DNA of 64,000 bases, from positions 62,001 through 126,000 of the forward strand of contig CAZIGH010000007.1 of NCBI GenBank assembly GCA_964538625.1, read 5' to 3'. Shown in pieces: positions 27,478 through 36,782 of the stretch; position 1 is the stretch's first letter, and each line of letters starts with the position of its first letter. A model generated the notes under the pieces. It did no database searches and had not been told where the DNA came from. It worked only from the letters and a program-made list of their open reading frames with translations. Position numbers and translations under genes: made by a program. The DNA is from JAEUHM01 sp964538625. GTDB taxonomy: Bacteria; Verrucomicrobiota; Verrucomicrobiia; Verrucomicrobiales; Verrucomicrobiaceae.

Positions 27478-28096
27478 ACAGCTTTGGCTGGTTGCGGGCG
27501 TCCGTCGCAAGCACCACGAGCACCTGGTTGTCCGCAGAGAACATCGTCGTAAGCGCCCCGCGCGGGTCCGTCTCCGTGCGGTGCACCTTGAAGCCCACCA
27601 AGGGCGTCGCCGCTGGCAGCTCCGGCAGTCCGTCCAGCATCAGTACCGTGGCATTAGCCTCAGGTGCCGTCACCACGCGCACGTGCACACCAGGGTCCGG
27701 CGCATAGGTGCGCACCACCTCTGTACTGCCAACGGAGGAGACCTGTGGCTTCGTAAGCACGAACAAGGCGATCGTCGCCGAGGCACCCGCGATCAGCCAC
27801 GGCAGTCTCAGCCAACCGAGCACTCCGCGATGCTCCGGCACAGCCCTCCGCTGCTCGGTCTGCCGCATCTCCTCGATGCTGCGCTGGATCTGCGCGTTGA
27901 AAAAGTCCGGGTTCGGAATGTCGCCCGGCTGCGGAAGGTGCTCTTTGAGCAGGCTGCCGAGTTGTTGCAGCTTCATGGCCTCCGCATTCAGCGCAGGCTC
28001 GGACTTCAGGCGCGCCTCAAAGCGTGCCCTCTCCGCCTCATCCATCTCGCCATCCAGCCAGCGGATCAGATTTTCCTCGTCATGTGTCGGGTTCAT
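27467..28096 (-). CDS. Membrane anti-sigma factor (no zinc motif)
   Basis: A 209-residue protein starting inside the end of the sigma gene (17-base overlap). The N-terminal helical part (IRWLDGEMDEAERARFEARLK) is the anti-sigma domain pattern; the HxxxCxxC zinc motif is absent. One membrane helix (LPWLIAGASATIALFVL) lies near residues 103-119, and the C-terminal half is outside the cytoplasm (VRVVTAPEANATVLMLDG). It should hold the ECF sigma factor at the membrane until a signal frees it. The signal is unknown. Confidence 0.85.
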   Translation of the reverse strand: MNPTHDEENLIRWLDGEMDEAERARFEARLKSEPALNAEAMKLQQLGSLLKEHLPQPGDIPNPDFFNAQIQRSIEEMRQTEQRRAVPEHRGVLGWLRLPWLIAGASATIALFVLTKPQVSSVGSTEVVRTYAPDPGVHVRVVTAPEANATVLMLDGLPELPAATPLVGFKVHRTETDPRGALTTMFSADNQVLVVLATDARNQPKLYAR

Positions 28097-28694
28097 AAGC
28101 GTCTTTCAGGAGTTCCTGCAGTTTCTTTCGGGCATAGAACAAACGGCTCATCACCGTGCCGATGGAGGTGCCCATCACCTCGGCTATTTCTTGATACTTC
28201 AGACCCTCCACCTCCTTCAGCAGGATAGCGGTGCGGTGATCCGGTGTCAGCTGTGCTATGGCCGCCTGAATGCGCGCCTTCAGCTCACCGTGGCTCATCG
28301 CCTGGTCAGGCCGCGGCACCGGATGCGGCACCGCTTCCGCCGCTGGGTCAGGCTGGTGGCTGGCCAAGTTGTCATCAAACTCGCCTGCGGAATCCAGCCG
28401 CCGCTTCCGCAGCCAGTCGTAAGCGCCGTTATGGGCGATGCGGTAGATCCACGTGTAGAAGCTGGAGTCTCCCTTGAAGCTACCCAGCGCACGCCAAGCC
28501 TTGATGAAAGCCTCCTGCGCGAGGTCCCATGCATCATCTTGGTTCTGTACGAGGCTGCAAGTCATGGCAAACACCCTTCCCCGATACTTCGTCACCAGCG
28601 CATCAAATGCGCGGGCATCACCGCTCTGGGCGCGTTTCACGAGTTCATGGTCGGAAACGTCCCCAGCGTCGGCAGGCACGGTGGTGGACGGCAT
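28080..28694 (-). CDS. ECF-type RNA polymerase sigma factor
   Basis: A 204-residue sigma-70 family protein of the extracytoplasmic-function group. Region 2 is clear (FDALVTKYRGRVFAMTCSLV, DLAQEAFIKAWRALGSFKGDSSFYTWIYRIAHN) and region 4 has the DNA-binding helix (LTPDHRTAILLKEVEGLKYQEIAEVM, IGTVMSRLFYARKKL). I chose the ATG at 28694; an in-frame ATG at 28715 would add seven residues. It heads an operon with its anti-sigma factor and faces away from the cytochrome gene at 28848. The 153 bases between them probably hold the promoters of both. Confidence 0.94.
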   Translation of the reverse strand: MPSTTVPADAGDVSDHELVKRAQSGDARAFDALVTKYRGRVFAMTCSLVQNQDDAWDLAQEAFIKAWRALGSFKGDSSFYTWIYRIAHNGAYDWLRKRRLDSAGEFDDNLASHQPDPAAEAVPHPVPRPDQAMSHGELKARIQAAIAQLTPDHRTAILLKEVEGLKYQEIAEVMGTSIGTVMSRLFYARKKLQELLKDAYEPDT

Positions 28695-28847
28695 ATCGTT
28701 CGGAGTCACAAGCAAAGACGAACGTCGCGCCGGGTCTATTCAACGTAAAGCGCGGATTCTTAAACCGGGCGCTTTTGCGCTCACTTCTTCCACTTTTGGA
28801 AAAAGATCACCCATCTCCCCGGGCGTAGGTTTGCACCGTTCATTTCG

Positions 28848-31800
28848 ATGAGGCTCCGTCACCATTCCTTTCCTCTGCGGCTGCTGGCGCTGGCAGTCTG
28901 CGCTGGGGCCGTGCCGGCGAAGGGGGTGGATTATCATAGGGACATCAAGCCGCTGCTTCAGGAGCGTTGTTTCTCCTGCCACGGTGCGCTGAAACAGAAG
29001 GCGGACCTTCGGCTGGATACGGCGGCGGCCATGAGGAAGGGTGGGGAGAGTGGTGACATCCTGACTGGCGAGCTTCCTCTGCTCCTTGAGAGGGTCACCA
29101 CCACCGACAAGCATGATCGTATGCCGCCAGAGGGTGAGGGGTCGCTTCTCAACGCGGACCAAGTAGCCAAACTCAAGGCCTGGATAGCCGCCGGTGCTCC
29201 TGCCCCTGCCGATGAACAACCCGAGGCCGATCCACGCACACACTGGGCTTACCAACCACCGAAGTCCGCAGGCAAATCCATGGATCTCCTGCTGGCAGCA
29301 CGGCTGGAGGCGAACCAGCTCTCACCCCAGCCGGAGGCTCCGCCTGAGGTCTGGCTGCGCCGGGTGTACCTGGACCTCATAGGCCTGCCGCCCTCGCTGG
29401 AGGACATGGCTTCATTCATGAAAGACAGCTCCCCGCCGGCCAGACGGCGCGTCGTAGATCATCTGCTCTCCACACCGCAATACGGCGAGCGCTGGGCGCG
29501 CCACTTCATGGACCTCTGGCGCTACAGTGACTGGTATGGTCTGGGGGATCAGCTCCGCTACTCCCAGAAGCATCTCTGGCACTGGCGGGACTGGATTGTG
29601 GAGTCGCTAAATGCAGACAAGGGCTATGACCAGATGATCGTGCAGATGCTCGCCGCAGATGAGCTAGCACCCGAGGACAGGGAGAACTTGCGCGCCACGG
29701 GCTTTCTGGCGCGGAGCTACTACCTCTTCAACCGCACCACATGGCTAGATGCCACACTGGAGCACACCTCCCGCGCGTTTCTTGGCCTCACCATGCAATG
29801 CGTGAAGTGCCACGACCACAAATACGATCCGGTGGAGTTCGACGACTACTACCGAATGCGCGCCGTCTTCGAGCCGCTGCATGTGCGGCTGGATCCGCTG
29901 CCAGGCGTGACGGACCTTGAAAAAGACGGACTTCCGCGCGTTTATGACCTGCATCTGGACCGGCCCACATGGCGGCATGTGCGTGGCGATGAAGCCAATG
30001 TGGACAAGACCAGGACCATGTCACCCGGCGTGCCGAGCGTACTTGAGTTCGCATCCTTCAAACCTCAAACCGTCCCACTGCCCGTCGCCTCGCAGCGTCC
30101 CGCACTGCTGCCATTCGTTCTCACAGACCACCTGCGCGCAGCGGAATCGGACATCGCTTCGGCAAAGCGGAAGCTCGATGCCGTGGCTAAGGCCGATGCC
30201 GCCACGTCCTCCGCCACCCTTCTCGCAGAGGATCCGTTCACCCGACTCTCCGCAGAGCGCTGGGAGGTCATTGACGGCTCGTGGACGACGACAGCAGCAG
30301 GCCTACGCCAGCATGACGTGGGGGCAAAACGGCGCATGTTGCGGCTCCGGTCCGCGCCGCCAACGGACTTCTCGGCGGGCCTTGAGTTCACCCTGCACGG
30401 CGGCGAACGCTGGAAGTCCACCGGCATCGCCTTTGACATCGGTGATGGCCATGAGGTGCTCGTCTATCTCAGCGGAGCCGCCGCCGACTCCAAGCTGCAA
30501 GTGTCTCTGACCACAGCCGGAAAGCCCGCCTACCCAGCCACGGGAAGAGTGCCGCTCCAAGTCGTGCACGGCAAGCGCTACAAGCTGGAAATCACAGTGC
30601 AGGGACAAACGGTGCAGGCAGCCGTGGACGGGAAGTCGCTCCTCAAGTTTGACTTGCCCGCGCCAAGACGCACCGGACTTCTGGCACTCACTGCATTCGA
30701 TGCCGATGTGGAGTATCATCACTTCCAGCTTTCCTCCCTCGCCAGCAGCGCCCTACTCGAAGCCCAGGCCAGCCTAGCAGCGGCGCTTGCCAAACCAGCC
30801 ATGATCCGCGCCGTTCACGCAGCCGAACGGTCCCCTGAGGAAAAGGCCCTCGCGCGTGCCGCCGCTGAAGCGGAGGCTCACTACCGCGTGGCAAGGGCCA
30901 GGGCTGACCTAGCCCTAGCTCTGGGAGACACTAAGGCCAAGGACGCGGACAAAAAAGTAGCGGCAGCCAAAGACGCCCTTCAGCAAGCAGAAAAGCGTAC
31001 CGCAGACCCCGGTGAGGCCTACACTCCCCTGCCAGCCAGCCTGAAGGCTCAGGAAGGGCCGGATGACGCGGATCACACCAAAGTGCAGCACTACCCCGCC
31101 ACGAGTACCGGAAGGCGGCTTGCCTTCGCACGTTGGATCGCAGATCGCCGCAATCCCCTGACGGCACGCGTGCTGGTGAACCAAGTGTGGATGCGGCACT
31201 TCGGCTCTCCCCTGGTCGCAAACGTGGATGACTTCGGGCGGCGCTCGCCTGCGCCGTTGCATCAAGACATTCTGGACACACTCGCCGTAGCATTCATGGA
31301 CAGTGGCTGGAGCCTGAAGCAACTCCACCGCACCCTGGTGCTCTCAGACTTGTATGGACGCAGTTCCTCCGCACTAAATGCACCCGCACCGACACTAACG
31401 GCAGATCCGGACAATGCCTTCTACTGGCGCATGAACCCACGGCGTATGGAGAGCCAAGTGGTGCGAGACAGCATGCTTCACCTAGCCGGAATGCTGGACC
31501 TGACGACTGGCGGCCCCAGCATCAACCCCGTCAAGCTGGAGACCAGCGCCAGACGCTCCCTCTACTTCGCACAGACCGCCAATGACGAGCACCGCTTTCT
31601 CTCCATCTTCGACAACGCGAACGTTCTGGAGTGCTATCGGCGGAATGAAAGCGTGGTGCCTCAGCAGGCTCTGGCACTGACCAACAGCCAGCTCAGTTTC
31701 GACTCGGCAGCCGGCTTGGCCAGCCGCTTCCAGTCATTGACTGCCGAAGCATTTGTGACCCGCTCATTCACTGCCGTCCTGGGGCGCGCACCCAGCGCCA

Positions 31801-31904
31801 GCGAGCAGCAAACGTGCATGGATGGACTCTCCAGCATGAGGCAGGACCGCACCCTCTTCGTCCAAGCACTCCTCAACCACAACGACTTCGTGACGCTGCG
31901 ATGA
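28848..31904 (+). CDS. Large exported PSCyt1-DUF1549-DUF1553 protein with a lectin-like insert
   Basis: A 1018-residue exported protein. A signal peptide ends near 27. The cytochrome domain carries CFSCHGALKQKADLRLD and HDRMPPEGEGSLL; DUF1549 follows (RRVYLDLIGLPPSLEDMA, GERWARHFMDLWRYSDWYG), then CVKCHDHKYDPVEFDDYY. Between about 455 and 630 lies an insert resembling a concanavalin/LamG-like fold (ERWEVIDGSWTTTAAGLRQ ... FTLHGGERWKSTGIAFDIG ... VEYHHFQLSS), absent from the other two copies in the window; it probably binds carbohydrate. A charged helix and DUF1553 (LTARVLVNQVWMRHFGSPL, WRMNPRRMESQVVRDSML) complete it. It is divergent from the ECF sigma operon, a plausible controller. Confidence 0.92.
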   Translation: MRLRHHSFPLRLLALAVCAGAVPAKGVDYHRDIKPLLQERCFSCHGALKQKADLRLDTAAAMRKGGESGDILTGELPLLLERVTTTDKHDRMPPEGEGSLLNADQVAKLKAWIAAGAPAPADEQPEADPRTHWAYQPPKSAGKSMDLLLAARLEANQLSPQPEAPPEVWLRRVYLDLIGLPPSLEDMASFMKDSSPPARRRVVDHLLSTPQYGERWARHFMDLWRYSDWYGLGDQLRYSQKHLWHWRDWIVESLNADKGYDQMIVQMLAADELAPEDRENLRATGFLARSYYLFNRTTWLDATLEHTSRAFLGLTMQCVKCHDHKYDPVEFDDYYRMRAVFEPLHVRLDPLPGVTDLEKDGLPRVYDLHLDRPTWRHVRGDEANVDKTRTMSPGVPSVLEFASFKPQTVPLPVASQRPALLPFVLTDHLRAAESDIASAKRKLDAVAKADAATSSATLLAEDPFTRLSAERWEVIDGSWTTTAAGLRQHDVGAKRRMLRLRSAPPTDFSAGLEFTLHGGERWKSTGIAFDIGDGHEVLVYLSGAAADSKLQVSLTTAGKPAYPATGRVPLQVVHGKRYKLEITVQGQTVQAAVDGKSLLKFDLPAPRRTGLLALTAFDADVEYHHFQLSSLASSALLEAQASLAAALAKPAMIRAVHAAERSPEEKALARAAAEAEAHYRVARARADLALALGDTKAKDADKKVAAAKDALQQAEKRTADPGEAYTPLPASLKAQEGPDDADHTKVQHYPATSTGRRLAFARWIADRRNPLTARVLVNQVWMRHFGSPLVANVDDFGRRSPAPLHQDILDTLAVAFMDSGWSLKQLHRTLVLSDLYGRSSSALNAPAPTLTADPDNAFYWRMNPRRMESQVVRDSMLHLAGMLDLTTGGPSINPVKLETSARRSLYFAQTANDEHRFLSIFDNANVLECYRRNESVVPQQALALTNSQLSFDSAAGLASRFQSLTAEAFVTRSFTAVLGRAPSASEQQTCMDGLSSMRQDRTLFVQALLNHNDFVTLR

Positions 31905-33325
31905 ACCATCCGCTTCCTCCCACACCCTTCCTCCGTCGCGACATCCTGGGCGGGCTGGGCAGCATTGCCATAGCTTCCATGCTGAAGGCGGAGGCGGGCT
32001 GGCGGCCCCCAGATGGCCTGCCCATGATCCCGCAGCGGGCGAAGCGCGTCATCTGGCTCTTCATGCGCGGCGGCGTCAGCCACATGGAAAGCTTTGACCC
32101 CAAGCCCATGCTGAATCGCTATGCCGGAAAAAGCATCAGCGAGACACCCTACGCCGACGTGCAGGACCCGAAGAAGCTCAAGAACGTCCGCGTCGTGGTG
32201 GTCAATGATGCGAATGGCAAGCAGCGCAATGTCATCTACCCCCTTCAAACAGGGTGGAAGCGCTACGGTGAGTGCGGCGCAGAGATCAGCGACTGGTTCC
32301 CCCACATCGGATCATGCGCGGACCAGATCGCTTTCATCCGCAGCATGTGGACCACGGATGATAATCACGGCGCTCAGGTACAGTTCCACAGCGGTCGCCA
32401 CATGCTCGAGCCGCGAGTGCCCACCCTGGGTGCCTGGGTAACCTATGGACTTGGCTCCATGACGGACAATCTGCCCTCATTCGTCAACATGGGGCCGCGT
32501 TTCTTCGACATCCGCGATGGCCATTACCTGGGGCCAGCCTTCGACGCAGTAAACCTGAAGGTGGACCCGAAGAATCCCCTCACCTTCGCCTCGCCGGAGT
32601 TCCAGATCGAGCAGCAGTCTCAGGCTGCCCAGTTCGACCTCGTTCACCGCCTCAATGCCCTGGCGGCCGAGCAGTATCCCGGTGACAAGACGCTGGCGGC
32701 CCGCATGAAGAGCTACCAGCTTGCCTTCAAGATGCAGACCGCCGTACCCGAGACGATGAATCTCGATGATGAAAGCGAGGAGACCAAACGCCTCTACGGA
32801 CTTGATGAGAAGGTGACGGAACCTTTTGCCCGCCAACTCCTAGTAGCACGGCGTCTGGCGGAGCGGGGCGTGCGCTTCATTCAGATTCAGCACGGTGACG
32901 GAGCGGCTGGCGCATGGGATTCCCACTCCGGTCTCAAAAAGAACCATTCCGCGCTTGCTCAGCAAGTGGACAAGCCAGTGGCCGGGCTGCTAAAGGACCT
33001 GAAGCGGCGTGGCCTGCTGGAGGACACGCTGGTAGTCTTTGCCACGGAGTTCGGGCGAACCCCCGGCACGCAGGGCAGTGACGGCCGCGACCACCATCCT
33101 TACGGTTTCAGCATCTGGATGGCGGGAGGTGGGGTAAAGGGCGGCACCATCCACGGTGCCACGGATGAGCTGGGCTTCCATGCCGTGGAGCACCCTCACT
33201 ACGTCACGGATGTGCATGCCACCATCCTGCACCTACTGGGTCTGAATCCCCACAAGCTGGAGATACCCGGTCGCAAACGCCTTGAGCGTGACTTCGGCCA
33301 CGTCATCCGGCAGGTGATCGCTTGA
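31901..33325 (+). CDS. DUF1501 family protein
   Basis: A 474-residue protein coupled to the preceding cytochrome gene by an ATGA overlap at 31901. The leader FLRRDILGGLGSIAIASML is Tat-like. Family blocks: AKRVIWLFMRGGVSHMESFDPKP, WTTDDNHGAQVQFHSGRH, PTLGAWVTYGLGSMTDN, VFATEFGRTPGTQGSDGRDHH and DVHATILHLLGLNPHKLE. Compared with the copy at 23430 it has a longer N-terminal third (KNVRVVVVNDANGKQRNVIYP), a subgroup feature. Together with the upstream gene it makes the third cytochrome/DUF1501 pair of the window. Confidence 0.94.
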   Translation: MNHPLPPTPFLRRDILGGLGSIAIASMLKAEAGWRPPDGLPMIPQRAKRVIWLFMRGGVSHMESFDPKPMLNRYAGKSISETPYADVQDPKKLKNVRVVVVNDANGKQRNVIYPLQTGWKRYGECGAEISDWFPHIGSCADQIAFIRSMWTTDDNHGAQVQFHSGRHMLEPRVPTLGAWVTYGLGSMTDNLPSFVNMGPRFFDIRDGHYLGPAFDAVNLKVDPKNPLTFASPEFQIEQQSQAAQFDLVHRLNALAAEQYPGDKTLAARMKSYQLAFKMQTAVPETMNLDDESEETKRLYGLDEKVTEPFARQLLVARRLAERGVRFIQIQHGDGAAGAWDSHSGLKKNHSALAQQVDKPVAGLLKDLKRRGLLEDTLVVFATEFGRTPGTQGSDGRDHHPYGFSIWMAGGGVKGGTIHGATDELGFHAVEHPHYVTDVHATILHLLGLNPHKLEIPGRKRLERDFGHVIRQVIA

Positions 33326-33357
33326 CGCTACGCGCACGCGCGTCGCTCGATGCTGTT

Positions 33358-34833
33358 TCAAGGCCGCTTGAGATGCCAGTCCGTGCTCTGCTCGTAAGCA
33401 TAGGCCGCTCGGAGCATGGTGCTCTCATCCAGCGCGCGTCCGATGAGCTGAAGCCCCACAGGCAGGGTGCTTTCACCCTCCTGCACCAGGCCGCAAGGCA
33501 CGCTCATGGCTGGCAGACCGGCCAGGTTTGCCGCGATGGTGAAGATGTCCTCCAGGTACATTTGCAGAGGGTTGTCTCGCAGGGAACCAAGCTTGTGCGC
33601 AGGGGAGGGCGCTGTGGGCGAGAGGATCACATCCACCTGCTTGAAGGCTTCTTCGAAGTCATTGCGAATGAGGGTGCGTGCCTTTTGCGCCTTCACGTAG
33701 TAGGCGTCGTAGTAGCCGCTGCTCAGCACGTAGGTGCCCAGCAGGATGCGGCGCTTCACCTCCGGACCAAAGCCCTCCGCACGGGTGTTCATGTAGTGGT
33801 CCAAAAGATCACCCTGCACAGCGGTGCGGTGCCCGTAACGCACGCCGTCAAATCGTGCAAGATTCGCAGACGCTTCTGCGGGAGCCAGGATGTAGTAGGT
33901 GGCCACGCCCGCATCCGTATGCGGCAGGGAGATGTCCACCAGCTCTGCGCCCAGGGTCTTGAAGTGTTCCACCGCCCTCTCAACGGCTGCGGTCACGCCA
34001 GGGTGCGTACCTTCGATGAAATACTCCTTCGGCAGGCCAATGCGGAGACCTTTGACACCATCCCGAAGCCCCGCAGTGAAGTCCGGCACGTCGGCGTTGA
34101 GTGAGGTGCTGTCCTGAATGTCCTTCCCGCAGAGATGATTCAGCAGCAGAGCAGAGTCTTCCACCGTCTTGGTAAAAGTGCCTATCTGGTCCAGAGAAGA
34201 CGCAAAAGCCACCAACCCGTAACGGGAGACGCGACCGTAAGTGGGCTTCACCCCCACACAACCACAGAGCGCAGCAGGCTGGCGGATAGAGCCACCCGTG
34301 TCAGATCCAAGCGCGGCGATGGCGAGGTCTCCGCCCACGCTGGCAGCCGAGCCACCGCTCGAACCACCGGGAATGCGCGCGGTGTCCCACGGGTTGCGCG
34401 TCACGCCGAGTGCGGAGTTTTCCGTGGAGGAGCCCATGGCAAACTCATCCATGTTCAGCCGCCCCATCGGCAGAGCACCGCCCTCACGTAGCTTCGTGAT
34501 AGCCGTGGCGTCGTAGGGTGCCGTATAGTTGACAGCGAGGATTTTTGACCCGCAGGTGCAGGGCTGCCCGGAGACGTTGATGTTGTCCTTGATGGCGATT
34601 GGGACGCCTCCAAGTGGGCGTGAGAGGTCCGCCTTGTCCGCTTCTGCCAGCGCGGCTTCCACATCCACGCTGAGATAGGCACCTATGGATTCGTTCCGCT
34701 GCTCGATGGTCCTTGCGAGGTCGGTGACGATGTCACGGGCGGTGATTTCACCTTTGACTAGCCGGGCGCGGAGTGATGTGATGGTTTCCTTTGAGAGAGA
34801 CACGTGAGTTGGATGCAGAAAAGAGTTACTCAA
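33358..34833 (-). CDS. gatA: Asp/Glu-tRNA amidotransferase subunit A
   Basis: A complete 491-residue amidase-signature subunit of GatCAB, which converts misacylated Glu-tRNA(Gln) or Asp-tRNA(Asn) to the amide form using glutamine. The Ser-cisSer-Lys triad can be placed: Lys82 in VPIAIKDNI, Ser158 in IPGGSSGGSAA and the nucleophile Ser182 in GSDTGGSIRQPA. Its ATG at 34833 overlaps the end of gatC by 8 bases. No gatB lies in the window. Length and motifs are entirely ordinary. Confidence 0.97.
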   Translation of the reverse strand: MSNSFLHPTHVSLSKETITSLRARLVKGEITARDIVTDLARTIEQRNESIGAYLSVDVEAALAEADKADLSRPLGGVPIAIKDNINVSGQPCTCGSKILAVNYTAPYDATAITKLREGGALPMGRLNMDEFAMGSSTENSALGVTRNPWDTARIPGGSSGGSAASVGGDLAIAALGSDTGGSIRQPAALCGCVGVKPTYGRVSRYGLVAFASSLDQIGTFTKTVEDSALLLNHLCGKDIQDSTSLNADVPDFTAGLRDGVKGLRIGLPKEYFIEGTHPGVTAAVERAVEHFKTLGAELVDISLPHTDAGVATYYILAPAEASANLARFDGVRYGHRTAVQGDLLDHYMNTRAEGFGPEVKRRILLGTYVLSSGYYDAYYVKAQKARTLIRNDFEEAFKQVDVILSPTAPSPAHKLGSLRDNPLQMYLEDIFTIAANLAGLPAMSVPCGLVQEGESTLPVGLQLIGRALDESTMLRAAYAYEQSTDWHLKRP

Positions 34834-35110
34834 CGACCTTGCCGATCATGAACTGGTCCGAGGACTTTCGAGGCGCGTTGGAAAGCGCTTGCTCCGCCGT
34901 GAAGCCCGGCCTTGCGGCGTCCTCCCTCCACACGTCATAGACGGGCATGGCATGAGCGCTGGGCTCTACGCCGTCAAGATCATGCCGACCGAGCACGTCC
35001 ATGTGGTCGAGGATTTTGGAAAGCTGCGCCTCGTAGCTGGCAGCCTCCTCCGGGGTGAGCCTGAGCCGGGAGAGCGTGGCGATGCGTTGAATGTCCAGTG
35101 CGTGTGACAT
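34826..35110 (-). CDS. gatC: Asp/Glu-tRNA amidotransferase subunit C
   Basis: A 94-residue GatC protein. The opening DIQRIATLSRLRLTPEEAASYEAQLSKIL is the family signature, followed by LDGVEPSAHAMPVYDVWREDAA, the strand that wraps round GatA. It stabilises the A subunit in the GatCAB complex. It is the first gene of a two-gene operon and overlaps gatA. Confidence 0.96.
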   Translation of the reverse strand: MSHALDIQRIATLSRLRLTPEEAASYEAQLSKILDHMDVLGRHDLDGVEPSAHAMPVYDVWREDAARPGFTAEQALSNAPRKSSDQFMIGKVVE

Positions 35111-35179
35111 GAGCCTGCCATAGTGCCCGGCCTGCCGGAGATTGCAACCGCTCCACCGCTGGAAAATGGCGGTTCCAAG

Positions 35180-36721
35180 TCACCGCCGCTGCTGGACGTT
35201 GGGCGTGGTGGAGTAGGAGCCGCCGATTTTGCTCAGGGACTCAAGCGCTGACTTCTCTTTGGCGGGAATGTCTGCCGTGGCCGCCAGCCATGCCTTTGCC
35301 GCTTCTGGTGCCGCCAGGTTCCAGCGGAGGAACACGTTCTTCAGCGCCGCCGTTTTCACACCGGGATCAGGGATGGAGCCTGCAAGCTTGAGCGCTGCCT
35401 GTGGATCGTGAGAGGCGAGTGTGACGCAGTACCCCGCCATGAGCACATCCCGGTCCGAAGAGTCCGGCTGTTTGTCTATCCAGTCGCTTACGGCTTTTGC
35501 GTTGTTCTTGCTCCAGTTGATGGCAAGCTCATGAAGTGAGCGGTCACGCTCTCTGGAGTCAGGCATGGAGTTGAGGATCTGAACCACCTGGGCGTAGTTT
35601 CCCTTGGCCGAGGCGTTGCGAATGATGCCCGCCAGCAGCCCTTGCTTGAGCTGGCCCTCTGGCAGCCTGGCCAACACTTCATTTTGCTCCTGCATGGTGA
35701 GTTCAGCCAAGGCACTGGAGAGGTAAATCTCCATGCCAGTGCTGGCTTTCTGGCCTTCTTCGCTGGCGAGGAAGCTGCTCGCTGCCAGTGGGTCGGTGCG
35801 CAACCAGTTGGTAAGGATGGAGCGCCGTGCGTCGTGACGCATGTCTGAGGCAGTGATCTGCCCGGCCTCTTCCATGGCCAGCCTCGGATCAGCCAGAGCT
35901 CTGGCGCTCACAAATGCCTTTAGAGCACGATCTTTTTGCTGGCTGTCCTTCAACGAGCCGATCCATCTTCGCACGGCGGCAGCGTCCGCCTCTGTCCAGG
36001 CGCTCATCACCGAAGTCATCGCCGAGTCGAAAGTTCCCACCGGGACGGACAGGGCGAGCGTTGCTGCAAGGAAGGGGTCACGAGCAGCAATCGTGCTGAT
36101 GATACTTGAAGTCATGAACTGATCCACAGGCAGTTCGGGATGGTCATTCAGGTAGGCCACGGCGGCCTTGGGGTCAGCTCTCCCCCACTGGTCAAAGAAG
36201 GTCACAAACGCTCGCCGTCGTTCGGCCGGTTTTGCCAGAGACATGAGGAGCTTCACCGCCGCCTCAGGGCTCCTCTGTGCCTGCACCGAAGCTACCGTTC
36301 CAAGAAGCGTTGCACGGTCCAAAGTCTCCGGCATGGCCATGGCGGCTTTCCAGGCGCCGCCGACATCCCGTATTGCCCAGGCTCGCATGAGTTCCATCCG
36401 CATGGACTTGGCTCCCGCATCCAGTTTGTTTGACGACAAGTCGGTGAGTCCTGCGGTGATCTCCTCCAGGCTCAACGTCTCAGCGAGTTTCCGTGCCCGT
36501 TTTGGACTGAAATCTCCGACCACCTCTGCAAGGGCGCTTCTTGACCCGCCCTGTGCAGCCGGTGTGGCTGGGCTGTCCGCGTCTGCAGTCCGGCTTGTGT
36601 TCTGCACAGCGGCTTCATGTGAGACATCGGCATCCGCCTCCTGCCTGAATGAGCTGCTCCACCATGTGCCCATCAGCAAGCCGACGATCAAACAAAACAA
36701 AGGAAGAACAAACTGCTTCAC
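35180..36721 (-). CDS. Membrane-anchored helical-repeat protein of unknown function
   Basis: A 513-residue protein. A single N-terminal hydrophobic segment (LPLFCLIVGLLMGTWW) anchors it, probably with the body outside the cytoplasm. The body is a run of imperfect helical repeats of about 35-45 residues in which a pattern like W-x-x-x-D-P-x-A-A recurs: FDQWGRADPKAAVAYL, RDPFLAATLA, WTEADAAAVRRWI, WLRTDPLAASSFL, WSKNNAKAVSDWI, LASHDPQAALKLA and WNLAAPEAAKAWL. Such solenoids usually bind proteins. Proteins like this are common in Verrucomicrobia as I know them, but no function is established. It is flanked by the gatC start and by the divergent ceramidase-like gene. Confidence 0.8.
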   Translation of the reverse strand: MKQFVLPLFCLIVGLLMGTWWSSSFRQEADADVSHEAAVQNTSRTADADSPATPAAQGGSRSALAEVVGDFSPKRARKLAETLSLEEITAGLTDLSSNKLDAGAKSMRMELMRAWAIRDVGGAWKAAMAMPETLDRATLLGTVASVQAQRSPEAAVKLLMSLAKPAERRRAFVTFFDQWGRADPKAAVAYLNDHPELPVDQFMTSSIISTIAARDPFLAATLALSVPVGTFDSAMTSVMSAWTEADAAAVRRWIGSLKDSQQKDRALKAFVSARALADPRLAMEEAGQITASDMRHDARRSILTNWLRTDPLAASSFLASEEGQKASTGMEIYLSSALAELTMQEQNEVLARLPEGQLKQGLLAGIIRNASAKGNYAQVVQILNSMPDSRERDRSLHELAINWSKNNAKAVSDWIDKQPDSSDRDVLMAGYCVTLASHDPQAALKLAGSIPDPGVKTAALKNVFLRWNLAAPEAAKAWLAATADIPAKEKSALESLSKIGGSYSTTPNVQQRR

Positions 36722-36782
36722 GGGACAAGCCTAATCGAAATCAGCATGACTGATCAATCACAAAGTGGCCGTAGTGGTCTGT

